A stretch of DNA of 64,000 bases from Dehalococcoidia bacterium (GTDB taxonomy: Bacteria > Chloroflexota > Dehalococcoidia > Tepidiformales > Tepidiformaceae): contig PQAO01000026.1 of assembly GCA_003104995.1 (NCBI GenBank), positions 1 to 64,000 on the forward strand, given 5' to 3'. Under the pieces are notes generated by a model that saw only the letters and a list, made by a program, of their open reading frames with translations, ran no database searches and was not told where the DNA came from. Shown here piece after piece: positions 35,219 through 43,482 of the stretch (positions within the stretch are counted from its first letter, which is position 1; every line of letters begins with the position of its first letter). The translations under genes were made by a program, and so were the position numbers.

Positions 35219-36181
35219 TTAGTCGACCTGGTCGAGGTATTCGCTGAGGCCGTAGCCCTTGCGTTCGCCGTCCAGGGTGTACTCGGTCATGCCCTCGCCG
35301 ATATGGGTGAACATCCCCGCCCGCCGGTTCCGCAGCGGGATAAAGCCCTTCACCACACCTTCGAGCAGATGGGTCTTGCCGTCGGCCAGCGTCAGCTTTG
35401 CCTTCAGGCGGCTGTGGTAGTTCGTGTTCCCTTCGTAGCTCGTCTCCAGCTCGACGTTCTTGATCTGGATGATCTCGTCCGAGCCGCGATGGAACACGCC
35501 GCCGACGCGGTCGCCGACGATCGACACGACCATGCCCAGGTCGTCGCCAAAGTTGCCGGTGATCCAGCGGTAGGACGGCGTCGACTGCCAGTAGCGGGGA
35601 CCCCACGAGTGGTCTCGCAGTCCGTGGCCGCGGATTTCGAGGACCGGCCCGTCCTCCACCTGGAGGGTGCCCGTGACGCGCATGTGCTGCTCGTAGTGGG
35701 CGCGGGCGAAGTCGCTCTGGGCGCCCTCGGCGTTGGGGTCGGCAACGTGGCCGTAGATGGCGCCGACACCTTCGTGCAGCAGGTCGAGCTTGATCTTCTT
35801 GTGCGGGTTTTCTTTGAACGCCACGCTCGGTTCGCGCATTTCGCGCGGGTCTGCCAGGTACACCACCGTGCCCGCAAAGGTGGTGCGGATCTTCTCGCCG
35901 GGCACCAGCACCTCGACCTTCAGGCCGCCGGCGTCCCAACCGTCGTTGCTCGAAATCTGGGGCCGCTTGTAGTTGAACAGGGCGGAGCCATCCGGTTGGT
36001 AGACGATCACGGTCATCTCGGCATGGCCCTCATTGGCGCGGTTGCCGATCCGGAGGAAGCCGCCCATCTGCTTCTCGCGGTCGAAGAAGTTGAAGTAGAC
36101 GGATTCGTTGAAGTTCTCTTCAGGGCCCAGCGGGTGGGTGTAGTCGTCTTCGGGCTTCACGTTGCCGATGATGGTAACCAT
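35219..36181 (-). CDS. DUF7064/7065-like (AttH/CrtC-type lipocalin) protein
   Basis: 320 residues, beta-rich with no signal peptide. Recognisable segments are FNESVYFNFFDREKQMGGFL, GTLQVEDGPVLEIRGHGLRD followed by HSWGPRYW, and YRWITGNFGDDLGMVVSIVG. They match the two-lobed calycin-like proteins (AttH/CrtC/DUF7065) found next to APH-like kinases in acyl-degradation clusters. A substrate-binding or hydratase-like role is possible. It starts 4 bases upstream of the kinase gene, so the three genes form a unit. Confidence 0.7.
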   Translation of the reverse strand: MVTIIGNVKPEDDYTHPLGPEENFNESVYFNFFDREKQMGGFLRIGNRANEGHAEMTVIVYQPDGSALFNYKRPQISSNDGWDAGGLKVEVLVPGEKIRTTFAGTVVYLADPREMREPSVAFKENPHKKIKLDLLHEGVGAIYGHVADPNAEGAQSDFARAHYEQHMRVTGTLQVEDGPVLEIRGHGLRDHSWGPRYWQSTPSYRWITGNFGDDLGMVVSIVGDRVGGVFHRGSDEIIQIKNVELETSYEGNTNYHSRLKAKLTLADGKTHLLEGVVKGFIPLRNRRAGMFTHIGEGMTEYTLDGERKGYGLSEYLDQVD

Positions 36182-36280
36182 CTCTCAGTATCTCCTCGGC
36201 GAGTGTGCGGCGCGGACCGCCACCATGTGCCGGAATCATAAACGAACGGCCCGGAGCCTGCCGGGCGGACGGAGGACGCA

Positions 36281-36958
36281 ATGCGTCTCGCAAAGAACTG
36301 TCTCGATATCGGCCTTTTCACCACGAACCTTGAACCGATGCTGGAGTTCTGGCAGCAGGAGGTAGGCCTCCCATTCGAAGAACTCCTGCCCGTTGGAGGC
36401 GGCGTCCACCAGCACCGCCACGGACTCAACGGGAGCGTGCTGAAGATCAATAGCGTTCGCGGCGAACTCCCCGACCTCGGCCCGAGTGGCTACCGCGAGC
36501 TGTTCATCGCGCGCGCGGGCCGGCGCGTGCCGAAACGGCTCACCGATCCCGATGGCAACCACGTGACACTCGTCCCGCCCGGCTACGCGGACATCCAGGC
36601 GCTGGGCATTCGCATCGCGACGGGCGACATGGCCTGGGCGAACAGCTACTACGGCGGCTCGCTAGGGTGGGAGCCCGCCGGCGAGGGGCAGTTCCGCTGC
36701 GGCACGACGCTGCTGTTCTTCGACCATGACGAAACTGCCCGGCCGGTTGGCGAGATGCGCGCCCGGGGCTACCGCTACCTCACGGTCCAGGTTTGGGACT
36801 GCGACGCGGAACACGCGGGGATCGTCGCCCGGGGCGGGACGGAGGGGCGTCCTCCGGCAACGCTCGGGAGCACGGCCCGCATCTCGTTCGTCCGGGACCC
36901 CGACGGCAACTGGCTGGAGATCTCACAACGGGCTTCACTCACCGGCCCGGTCGCCTGA
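36281..36958 (+). CDS. VOC family protein with two modules
   Basis: 225 residues with two paired VOC modules (about 1-105 and 115-215). The first begins NCLDIGLFTTNLEPMLEFWQ and the second ALGIRIATGDMAWANSYYGG. Each ends with a DPDGN turn (RLTDPDGNHVTLVPPG and RDPDGNWLEISQR). The metal His positions are not all kept, so catalysis as a ring-cleaving dioxygenase is uncertain. It is transcribed divergently from the DUF7065-like gene. Confidence 0.75.
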   Translation: MRLAKNCLDIGLFTTNLEPMLEFWQQEVGLPFEELLPVGGGVHQHRHGLNGSVLKINSVRGELPDLGPSGYRELFIARAGRRVPKRLTDPDGNHVTLVPPGYADIQALGIRIATGDMAWANSYYGGSLGWEPAGEGQFRCGTTLLFFDHDETARPVGEMRARGYRYLTVQVWDCDAEHAGIVARGGTEGRPPATLGSTARISFVRDPDGNWLEISQRASLTGPVA

Positions 36959-36959
36959 C

Positions 36960-39128
36960 TTATTGATCGACCGGAGCGAAGGTCCGCAGGTAGTTCACCA
37001 GGTGCCAGAGTTGCTCCTCGGTCAAATCCGAGTCTTTCCAGGCGACCATCGCGGTGCCGGGAACGCCGTTGGCGATGAAGTTATACAGCTGCCCGTCGGG
37101 GTGTTGCGGCACGTGGACCGTCAGGTCGAGCGGGTAGGGGTTGAGGTCGAGTCCCGGCGGCGGCACCCCGGTGCGCCCGTGGCACGAGAGGCAGTTCTGT
37201 TCGTAGAGCGTGCGGCCGGCGGTTATCGAGTTCGCGTCGGGGAACACGGGGTTCGCCGGCAGTGCCGCGTCCGGCTCATGCGCGTGGACGGCGAACAGCA
37301 GCAGCAGCCCAAACGCGAACCCCGACGTCGTCAGCCCATTGGCAGCCCAGCCGGCCTCCTTCCCAAGTCCCCGAATTGGAGCACGGAAGAACGCGAACCC
37401 AAGGCCCACGAGCACAAAGACGATCCCGCCGAACTGGTTCCAGCTCAGTCCTGGCGTCGGCTTCGCCCAGGCGCCCGAGGACACCGCTCCCGCTACCGGC
37501 AACCCGGCGGGGCGGACATCGAAGAAGCCGATCACGTCGTCGAGGTCCGCCCGGCGCACCTCAACCTCGACCCGCCAGCGGCCCTCCAGCGCCATGAACG
37601 GTCCCTGCCCGAGGTAGGCGCCCTCCCCGGAGCGAGCGAGCGTGAGCGTCGACGCACCGATCGACTGGTCTTCCTGGTAGCGGAAGGTGAGCCGCACGCG
37701 ATCGGCGGCGACGCTTGCGCCCGTCGGGTCTGTTAGTGCCACCCGGTAGGTATTCAGGCCCGTCTGGTTCGGGTCGATGCCGAGCCGGATCTGCAGGCCG
37801 CTAAACGTGCTCTGCTGGTCGTACGGTTTCGTCTCGGGTGCCAGCATGATCGAGCGTGACGCTGTGGTCTGGGTAAGCGCGGCCGCGGCCACGAACACCG
37901 CCAGCCCCAGTGCAACCTCCAGCGTGGCGAGGTAGCGGAAGCGTCCCGGCTCGCCCGGCGGAGCGGCTGCCAGCCTCGTCTTGCCCCACTTCGCGTTGTA
38001 GCCCGCCACCCCGAGCAGCGGCAGCATCAAGCCGAGCTTGACCAGCAACGTGGTCCCATAGCGCGTTTCCGTGAGCTTTGATGTGGAGTCGATCTCCACC
38101 AACGCGCCCAGGAAGCCGGTCGCCAGCAGGATGAACACCATGGCCGAGGCCGTGAGAGAGAACCGGGGCACCAACCGCCTCCAGGGGTCTTGCCGCCGCC
38201 CGAGCCTGGCCGCCACCGCGATGCCCAGGACTGCACCGACCCACGTGAGCGCCGCCATCCCGTGGAGAAAATCGATGCCCCGTGCCCATCCGCTCCCCGG
38301 GACCGCGGCGGCGTGACTCGTTGCCGTATACGCCCACAGGTAGACCGCGACGGCCCCCATCAGCGCGGTGGCGGACCGCCGCAGAGCACCGCCGGCGAAC
38401 GTGTTCACCACCGCGATCAAGAGCACCAGCCCCATCCGCGTGAGCCAGTAGCCGCCGCTCTGCGTCTCGAACATCAGCTCGGCGAGCGGCAGACCGCTGT
38501 ACGCGTCGCGGATGGTGAAGAGGTTGAGCACCGTCGCGGCGGCCAGCACGGCAGCACCCGCGTACACCGTAAGCAGCAGCCCACGCCGGACGCCTGGCGT
38601 GGCCTCCTTCCAGAGGAGCGCGATTACTGCCCCTGCTGCCACCATCGCGAGGCCGAGGAGCGACAAAGCGCGGATAGCGATGCCGTCCGCGCGAGGCGCC
38701 TGGTCGTTGGTCGTGGTGAGCCCCGTTACCATATTCGTTATGTCTGGCACTGACCCGTCGGGGTTGAGCACCGTGAACGGGAACGAACCCTTGATCGCGT
38801 GCCCGTCGATCCGCGAAACGTTGCCCCAGAGCACGTTGTAGATGCCAGGGCCGACCTGGGGCAATTCAACCGACATGGTGACGCCCGATACTGCTGGAGG
38901 TCCGGTTTCGACCAGGTTGCCCTGCCCATCCAGCACCTGGATGGTGCTGGAGCGCGAGTCGATCGGTTCCGTGAACGTGAGTGTCACGCGGGCCGGCGCC
39001 CGCTGAAGGAAGGCATTGGCGCCCGGGTCGGAGCTGCGCAGCGCGGCGTGCGCCTCAATCGGGCCGGGCTGGGAAATTGCCAGCAATGCCCCGGCGATGA
39101 CCAGGACCAGGGCCGCGACCCGCCTCAC
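36960..39128 (-). CDS. CopC-CopD-cytochrome c fusion protein
   Basis: 722 residues with three parts. After a signal segment come a CopC domain (EAHAALRSSDPGANAFLQRA, with the N-terminal copper His, to about 125), a CopD membrane part with about 8-9 helices (about 150-440, including conserved His in ATSHAA and DFLHGMAALTWVGA), a beta-rich extracytoplasmic insert and two more helices. A C-terminal class I cytochrome c has haem motif CLSCH at 646-650 and an axial Met in GTAMVAW. Copper uptake or delivery to haem-copper oxidase is inferred. The GTG at 39128 overlaps the stop of the upstream CopC gene. Confidence 0.85.
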   Translation of the reverse strand: MRRVAALVLVIAGALLAISQPGPIEAHAALRSSDPGANAFLQRAPARVTLTFTEPIDSRSSTIQVLDGQGNLVETGPPAVSGVTMSVELPQVGPGIYNVLWGNVSRIDGHAIKGSFPFTVLNPDGSVPDITNMVTGLTTTNDQAPRADGIAIRALSLLGLAMVAAGAVIALLWKEATPGVRRGLLLTVYAGAAVLAAATVLNLFTIRDAYSGLPLAELMFETQSGGYWLTRMGLVLLIAVVNTFAGGALRRSATALMGAVAVYLWAYTATSHAAAVPGSGWARGIDFLHGMAALTWVGAVLGIAVAARLGRRQDPWRRLVPRFSLTASAMVFILLATGFLGALVEIDSTSKLTETRYGTTLLVKLGLMLPLLGVAGYNAKWGKTRLAAAPPGEPGRFRYLATLEVALGLAVFVAAAALTQTTASRSIMLAPETKPYDQQSTFSGLQIRLGIDPNQTGLNTYRVALTDPTGASVAADRVRLTFRYQEDQSIGASTLTLARSGEGAYLGQGPFMALEGRWRVEVEVRRADLDDVIGFFDVRPAGLPVAGAVSSGAWAKPTPGLSWNQFGGIVFVLVGLGFAFFRAPIRGLGKEAGWAANGLTTSGFAFGLLLLFAVHAHEPDAALPANPVFPDANSITAGRTLYEQNCLSCHGRTGVPPPGLDLNPYPLDLTVHVPQHPDGQLYNFIANGVPGTAMVAWKDSDLTEEQLWHLVNYLRTFAPVDQ

Positions 39129-39712
39129 GGGCGCTTTTGCACCAGCAGGAACGTACCGCCCGCGCCGACCGCGAACATCCCCACGCCCACGGCTGCTACA
39201 AGCATCCAGGTCAGGCCGGCGGAGCCGCCGCCAACATCGATGACCGGCGCGCCGGTGGCGCCGGTGGCGCCGGTGCCGCCGCTGTTTCCGCCGAGCAGAT
39301 CCTCGCGCAGGACTTCCTTGCCTGCCGCGGGCGCCGCGAATGGGTCGTAGGTGAACGTGACGGAACCGTTCGCCGGATCGCCGTCCTCGGAACTGAGCGT
39401 CTTCCACTGCACGGTGTAGACGCCAGGCAGCAGGTCCGCCGGCAGCGGCACGGTCAGGCGCGTCCGGTTCGCGTTGTCGATGACCGCGGCCACCGCGGTG
39501 ACCTCGTTGCCGTCCGCGTCGAACACATCGACGTCGTTCGCGCCCGCCTCGCGCGCCAATTCCTGGCTCATGTCGAAGGCGATCTCCGGAGGTCGCTCAT
39601 TGAGGACGGCACCATCGCCGGGACGAACCTTCACCGGCTCGGCATGGGCGGCGACGGTGACCACGACCGCCAGCGCGAGCAGCGGCGCGGCGAGGACCGG
39701 GAGGAGTCTCAT
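39125..39712 (-). CDS. CopC-domain copper-binding protein, membrane-anchored
   Basis: 195 residues: a signal peptide ending AAHA, a CopC beta-sandwich (HAEPVKVRPGDGAVLNERPP, GVYTVQWKTLSSEDGDPANG), a Gly/Ala/Thr linker encoded by a short tandem repeat (about 39245-39275), and a C-terminal membrane helix. The N-terminal His after cleavage is the usual Cu(II) ligand. It is translationally coupled to the CopC-CopD-cytochrome fusion, so the operon has two CopC domains. Confidence 0.85.
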   Translation of the reverse strand: MRLLPVLAAPLLALAVVVTVAAHAEPVKVRPGDGAVLNERPPEIAFDMSQELAREAGANDVDVFDADGNEVTAVAAVIDNANRTRLTVPLPADLLPGVYTVQWKTLSSEDGDPANGSVTFTYDPFAAPAAGKEVLREDLLGGNSGGTGATGATGAPVIDVGGGSAGLTWMLVAAVGVGMFAVGAGGTFLLVQKRP

Positions 39713-39942
39713 ACGATGCAGTCTATCGGCCGGGAAAGCTGCGGCAACGCGAGGGAGGCCGGCGCCTTACCGCTTCGTGACCTGGCCCGCACCGGGCTAC
39801 GCCGGACCCGGAGCGGGGTGCGGCGTGGCGCCGCGGGGTGGCCTCAAGCCGGCACTCGTCTACCGCCTGGTAACCTCGACAACTCCCCTGCCCCCCAACT
39901 GTACCCGAACCGCTCGGGCGCGAAACCCGACAACTAAGAGTG

Positions 39943-40536
39943 ATGGCAGAAGACACTCCTCCGCAGGGCGACCAACCGCCCTCGTTGGCTCACCTGACCC
40001 CCGATCAATGGGGGCTGCAGTGTGGCGCGGAGGGCTGTGAGACGATCCTGGCCGACGTCGCGTGGATCGACATCAACTACAACATGGCCACGAATGTCGC
40101 CGAATCCCAGGGGAGCGCCCCAGACCTCGCGGACCTCCCGGCGCCGCACCTTCGCCGGTACCGGATGGGCGTTATGTTCCCGTTCGATTGGAAGTGGACA
40201 AAAGAGTCCAGGACATGGGAACTCGAAGGCGCGCGGCCCATCGACAGCGGTCGCCCGATCTCGAAGTCTTCCCGGGTGGTCCGCGGTAACTGGACCACTG
40301 GTGAACTCGGGCAGCTGGGCGCGCCGCCATTCCTCGTACGTTGCTGGAACTGTGGGGCACTCCAATCCGTGCCGCCGGTGCGCCGCAAAGGCACGCCTCC
40401 ACTGGGCCAGCCACCGAAAGCCGATACAAGTTCCCGGCCGGCGCAGACCGGGTTTGGGCCAAAGGGCAAGCAGCTCCCCGTCCGGCCGCTCTACGGAGCA
40501 GTCGTCACCCAGCGTCCGCGCAGGCGACACGGCTAA
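39943..40536 (+). CDS. hypothetical protein with zinc-ribbon-like cysteines
   Basis: 197 residues, soluble, no family recognised. Two Cys pairs (LQCGAEGCETI near the N-terminus and VRCWNCGALQ near 130) could hold a metal ion. The tail is basic (VVTQRPRRRHG). A GTG directly before the ATG is an alternative start. It stands alone between the CopC operon and a VOC gene. Confidence 0.6.
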   Translation: MAEDTPPQGDQPPSLAHLTPDQWGLQCGAEGCETILADVAWIDINYNMATNVAESQGSAPDLADLPAPHLRRYRMGVMFPFDWKWTKESRTWELEGARPIDSGRPISKSSRVVRGNWTTGELGQLGAPPFLVRCWNCGALQSVPPVRRKGTPPLGQPPKADTSSRPAQTGFGPKGKQLPVRPLYGAVVTQRPRRRHG

Positions 40537-40663
40537 GCCGCCCTTCTGGAGCTCCCCGGCACCATTTGGCTGCCGCATGGTTCACGGCCGGATCGACTCG
40601 CCCGGCTGACCTCATCGATGCAGGCACGTGTCCAGCACCCCGCGAGTGTGACCGCATTGAGGG

Positions 40664-41245
40664 TCAGTCCCCCGAAGGAACGAGCCCCAGGTACCGGTCG
40701 CGGTCGGCGGCGGTGGCCGGGCGGTGCTTCACGTCGTCCGGGCGCATGACGCGGAGCCACGTCGCGAACTCGAGCAGGATGCCGTCCGGGTCCATGAAGT
40801 AGAACGAACGGATGAAGGTGCCCTCGTGCACCTCGCGGCTGACCTGCCGCGGGCTGTCGTCATGGTTGAGGATGGGCGTGACATGAATGCCCCGGGCCTG
40901 CAACTTCGCGTGATACTCGTCGAACTTCTCCGCGGGGACGTCGAATGCGACGTGGTTCATCGAACCGTGGGCCGTCGCGAGCTCGCCCTCGCCGGGCATA
41001 CCGACCGGCGCCGAGACACCGGGCGCTGCCTCGGGCGCGTTCGGGAACCAGAAGAACGCGAGCGAATCGCCGTTGCCGATGTCGAAGAAGAAGTGCTGCC
41101 CCATATTCCCGGGCAACTCGATGGTCTTGACGAGCGGCATGCCAAGGACGTTCGTGTAGAAGTCGACCGTCCGCTCCATGTCGCGGCAAACGAGGGCAAG
41201 GTGATTGATGCCCCGGATCTCGAACTGGCTGTTTTCGCGTCCCAT
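40664..41245 (-). CDS. VOC family (glyoxalase/dioxygenase) protein
   Basis: 193 residues. INHLALVCRDMERTVDFYTN carries the first metal His, NMGQHFFFDIGNGDSLAFFWF the mid strand, GSMNHVAFDVP the second His and FMDPDGILLEFATW the metal Glu. All three ligands are present, so it is a plausible metal enzyme (dioxygenase or isomerase). The ATG at 41245 has GGAGG 5 bases upstream. Confidence 0.82.
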   Translation of the reverse strand: MGRENSQFEIRGINHLALVCRDMERTVDFYTNVLGMPLVKTIELPGNMGQHFFFDIGNGDSLAFFWFPNAPEAAPGVSAPVGMPGEGELATAHGSMNHVAFDVPAEKFDEYHAKLQARGIHVTPILNHDDSPRQVSREVHEGTFIRSFYFMDPDGILLEFATWLRVMRPDDVKHRPATAADRDRYLGLVPSGD

Positions 41246-41526
41246 CGGTGCCTCCAGCGCGGCGTCCCGGCCGCGCCCCAAGCGTACACCCTGCACCTGC
41301 AAAATTGAACGCTCGGCCAGTAGCGCCATCTATGCCCTGCGCAACGCATCCGCACGGTCACCCGGCCAGCGACCCGGCTTCGCCGAATCCGGCCCGCATC
41401 GGGCCGGGCCAGGCACTGAACGCCCGCGGGAGCCCGGGCGGTCCAGCGTCGGCAACGTCCAGCTTCGAATCGTGCCTTCGCACCCAGCGGCATATACTTT
41501 CCAGATTCGTCCCGCAGGAGTCCCGA
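41246..41526. other. intergenic region, no feature seen
   Basis: A stretch of 281 bases between a minus-strand VOC gene and the plus-strand muconolactone-isomerase-like gene. It must hold the promoters for both, but no convincing -35/-10 pair, hairpin or small coding frame was found. Confidence 0.4.
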
Positions 41527-41811
41527 ATGCTGTTTTCCGTCCGGCTTGTTTCGCGCCAGCCCCATGACATGTCGCCCGAAGCATGGCAGACCGTGGTCGC
41601 GGACCAGCTGCGCGCCACGAAAGCCCAGTTCGACCAGGGCAAAATCCGCGCGATCTACCGCGAAACCGGCGTGGGCGTCCTCGCGATTTACGACGTGTCT
41701 GATGCTCGCGAAATGGACCAGCTCATCGCCTCGTTGCCGATGGCTCGCTACTTCGCCGAGACAGTCGTCCACCCCGTTTGGGATATGGCGCCGACCCTCC
41801 AGGGGATGTAA
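41527..41811 (+). CDS. muconolactone delta-isomerase-like protein
   Basis: 94 residues with the MIase ferredoxin-like pattern (MLFSVRLVSRQPHDMSPEAW, YDVSDAREMDQLIASLPM, then VVHPVWDM). Classical MIase shifts the double bond of muconolactone in beta-ketoadipate catechol breakdown; many small relatives have other roles. CAGGAG lies 6 bases upstream. Two bases separate its stop from the flavin reductase start. Confidence 0.75.
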   Translation: MLFSVRLVSRQPHDMSPEAWQTVVADQLRATKAQFDQGKIRAIYRETGVGVLAIYDVSDAREMDQLIASLPMARYFAETVVHPVWDMAPTLQGM

Positions 41812-41813
41812 CC

Positions 41814-42320
41814 ATGCCCGAGGTCTCGCCAGACGACTTCAAGGGCGCCCTCGGATCGTGGGCGTCAGGCGTGACCGTGGTCACGACGAAGCTCGACGGG
41901 ATGGTCTACGGGATCACGGTCTCCAGCTTCGCGTCGCTGTCGATTGACCCCCTCCTCATCACCGTCAGCCTCGCCGACAGCAACCACCTGCCCGGGATGA
42001 TCAAGCAGTCGAAACAGTTCGCAGTCAGCATCCTCGCGGCCGACCAGCAGGATGTGTCGGCCTACTTCGCCAGGGCGGGCCGCGACCCGCAGCCCGGGTT
42101 CGAGACCCCCGTGAAAGCGAAGCCATGGCACACTGGCAGCCCCATCATCGAAGGCGCCATCGCCCACCTGGACTGCAATCTCGAGCAGGCCTTCCAGGGT
42201 GGCGACCACACCATTGTTGTTGGACGGGTCGTCGGTGCTGCCTTCGACCCATCAAAGCAACCACTCGTCTATTTCCGCCGCGCCTATCGCAGCGTTTCCG
42301 AGGTTCTGTATGGCGGTTAA
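41814..42320 (+). CDS. flavin reductase family protein
   Basis: 168 residues of the split-barrel flavin reductase family: FKGALGSWASGVTVVTTKLD at the N-terminus, VSSFASLSIDPLLITVSL at about 42-59, and HLDCNLEQAFQGGDHTIVVGRV near the C-terminus. It usually supplies reduced flavin to a two-component monooxygenase. The adjacent ABM protein, overlapping by 11 bases, could be the oxygenase partner or a quinone monooxygenase. Confidence 0.88.
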   Translation: MPEVSPDDFKGALGSWASGVTVVTTKLDGMVYGITVSSFASLSIDPLLITVSLADSNHLPGMIKQSKQFAVSILAADQQDVSAYFARAGRDPQPGFETPVKAKPWHTGSPIIEGAIAHLDCNLEQAFQGGDHTIVVGRVVGAAFDPSKQPLVYFRRAYRSVSEVLYGG

Positions 42321-42621
42321 GGTCATCATCGAACGGCGCGTGCTCCCGGGTCAGGAACGCCGGGTGCTCGAACTACTCCGAGCGCTCCGCATCCGCTGCC
42401 TGGATGAGCCCGGCTACATCACCGGCGAGACCCTGCGCGACAGCGAAGACCCGCACAACCTGGTCGTCATCAGTACCTGGTTCGGTCTTGGCGATTGGCG
42501 CCGCTGGCACCAGTCGCCAGAGCGGCAGGAGTTCGAAACAAAGATCCGCCAACACCTTGCGACGCCGGAGCGCGTGCGGGTCCTGCTGGAAGGCCTGACC
42601 GAGCACCATTCGGGAGCCTGA
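42310..42621 (+). CDS. antibiotic biosynthesis monooxygenase (ABM) domain protein
   Basis: 103-residue ferredoxin-like ABM domain: VKVIIERRVLPGQERRVLEL, PGYITGETLRDSEDPHNLVV, STWFGLGDWRRWHQSPER. Small proteins of this type oxidise quinone-like substrates without a cofactor, or bind haem. The overlap with the flavin reductase gene means co-translation. Confidence 0.82.
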   Translation: MAVKVIIERRVLPGQERRVLELLRALRIRCLDEPGYITGETLRDSEDPHNLVVISTWFGLGDWRRWHQSPERQEFETKIRQHLATPERVRVLLEGLTEHHSGA

Positions 42622-42649
42622 GGAACTGTTCACTTGCTCAGCGGAAACT

Positions 42650-42679
42650 TTGCGCAATTCCGCACAAGCGGGGTAGTAT
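42650..42679 (+). promoter_or_regulatory. putative promoter of the Rieske gene
   Basis: TTGCGC at 42650-42655, 18-bp spacer, TAGTAT at 42674-42679, about 15 bases before GGGAGG and the GTG start of the Rieske protein. This gives a very short leader. Confidence 0.45.
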
Positions 42680-42700
42680 CCGCTTTCGGGAGGTCTGGCT

Positions 42701-43429
42701 GTGTCACCTGCGCTCGCATTTCTGGGCATCTCGATCCTTGGGACATGGGGTCTTGCCAGCATCGGCCTCATCGCCGGCGGGATCATCATGCTGTTTTTCC
42801 CCGGCGACCCGACGACGGCTTCCGATAACACACTCGGCGGCATCGTCCTCATCGTCGCCGGCCTCGTGTCAGGCGGCCTCATGCAGGTCGTCGTCGCTCC
42901 GCTCCTCGGCCTCGACGCTCCCGTCCCGATGCGTAAGAAGGACATCCGGGAGCACGCCAGCTTCACCCGTTGGGCAAAAGCGGGCCAGGTCCGCGACTAC
43001 GTCGACGGCATGCCGAAGGAAATCCGCCTGCGGGCCCAGCGCGTACTCATCGTCCGCCAGGGCGAAAACATCTACGCGATGAACGCCCTCTGCTCCCACG
43101 CGCGGCTCCCACTCGCCGGGCTGGCCGGCTCGCCCGTGAAGGCGCAACCGGTCCAGGATGGCTGCGTGATGTGCCCATTCCACGGCGCCCGGTTCGAAGT
43201 GGCCAACGGCAAAGTGGTCCGCCAGCCCTTCAGCAGTTCCTTCAACAACGACCATCCTTTCCTTGGTGGCCTCCAATCGAAGATGTTCAAGGTGCTGCGG
43301 TTCGTCCCAATGCCCTACCAGGCGTTCCCTGTCCCGAAATTCGCCCGGCCCAGCATGGATGCCGAAGATGCGCAGACCTATCCGGTCAAGATCGAGGGCG
43401 AAGACATCATGGTCGGCCTCCCGCGCTAA
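42701..43429 (+). CDS. membrane-anchored Rieske [2Fe-2S] protein
   Basis: 242 residues. Two N-terminal membrane helices lie at about 5-33 and 45-70. The Rieske domain has the cluster ligands Cys131-x-His133 (LCSHARLPL) and Cys158-x-x-His161 (CPFHG). A nearby Cys155 may form the usual disulfide only if another Cys replaces Cys at the C-S-H side, which is not seen. Likely an electron-transfer subunit rather than a ring-hydroxylating oxygenase. GTG at 42701 follows GGGAGG. Confidence 0.82.
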   Translation: MSPALAFLGISILGTWGLASIGLIAGGIIMLFFPGDPTTASDNTLGGIVLIVAGLVSGGLMQVVVAPLLGLDAPVPMRKKDIREHASFTRWAKAGQVRDYVDGMPKEIRLRAQRVLIVRQGENIYAMNALCSHARLPLAGLAGSPVKAQPVQDGCVMCPFHGARFEVANGKVVRQPFSSSFNNDHPFLGGLQSKMFKVLRFVPMPYQAFPVPKFARPSMDAEDAQTYPVKIEGEDIMVGLPR

Positions 43430-43454
43430 CCTGCACGTATCCGCCGAAACCACC

Positions 43455-43482
43455 ATCGGGCATGCTACACAGCATGCCCGAT
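43455..43482. repeat. 12-bp inverted repeat overlapping the start of an aminotransferase gene
   Basis: ATCGGGCATGCT, loop ACAC, AGCATGCCCGAT: a perfect 12-bp stem whose arms each contain an in-frame ATG of the next gene. In RNA it would hide the start codons. It also lies 26 bases after the Rieske stop but lacks a T tract. Confidence 0.7.

Noticed and set aside
39245-39275. GGCGCCGGT tandem repeat as a mobile or CRISPR repeat
   Set aside because: It encodes the Gly-Ala-Thr linker of the CopC protein and is only about three copies of 9 bases.
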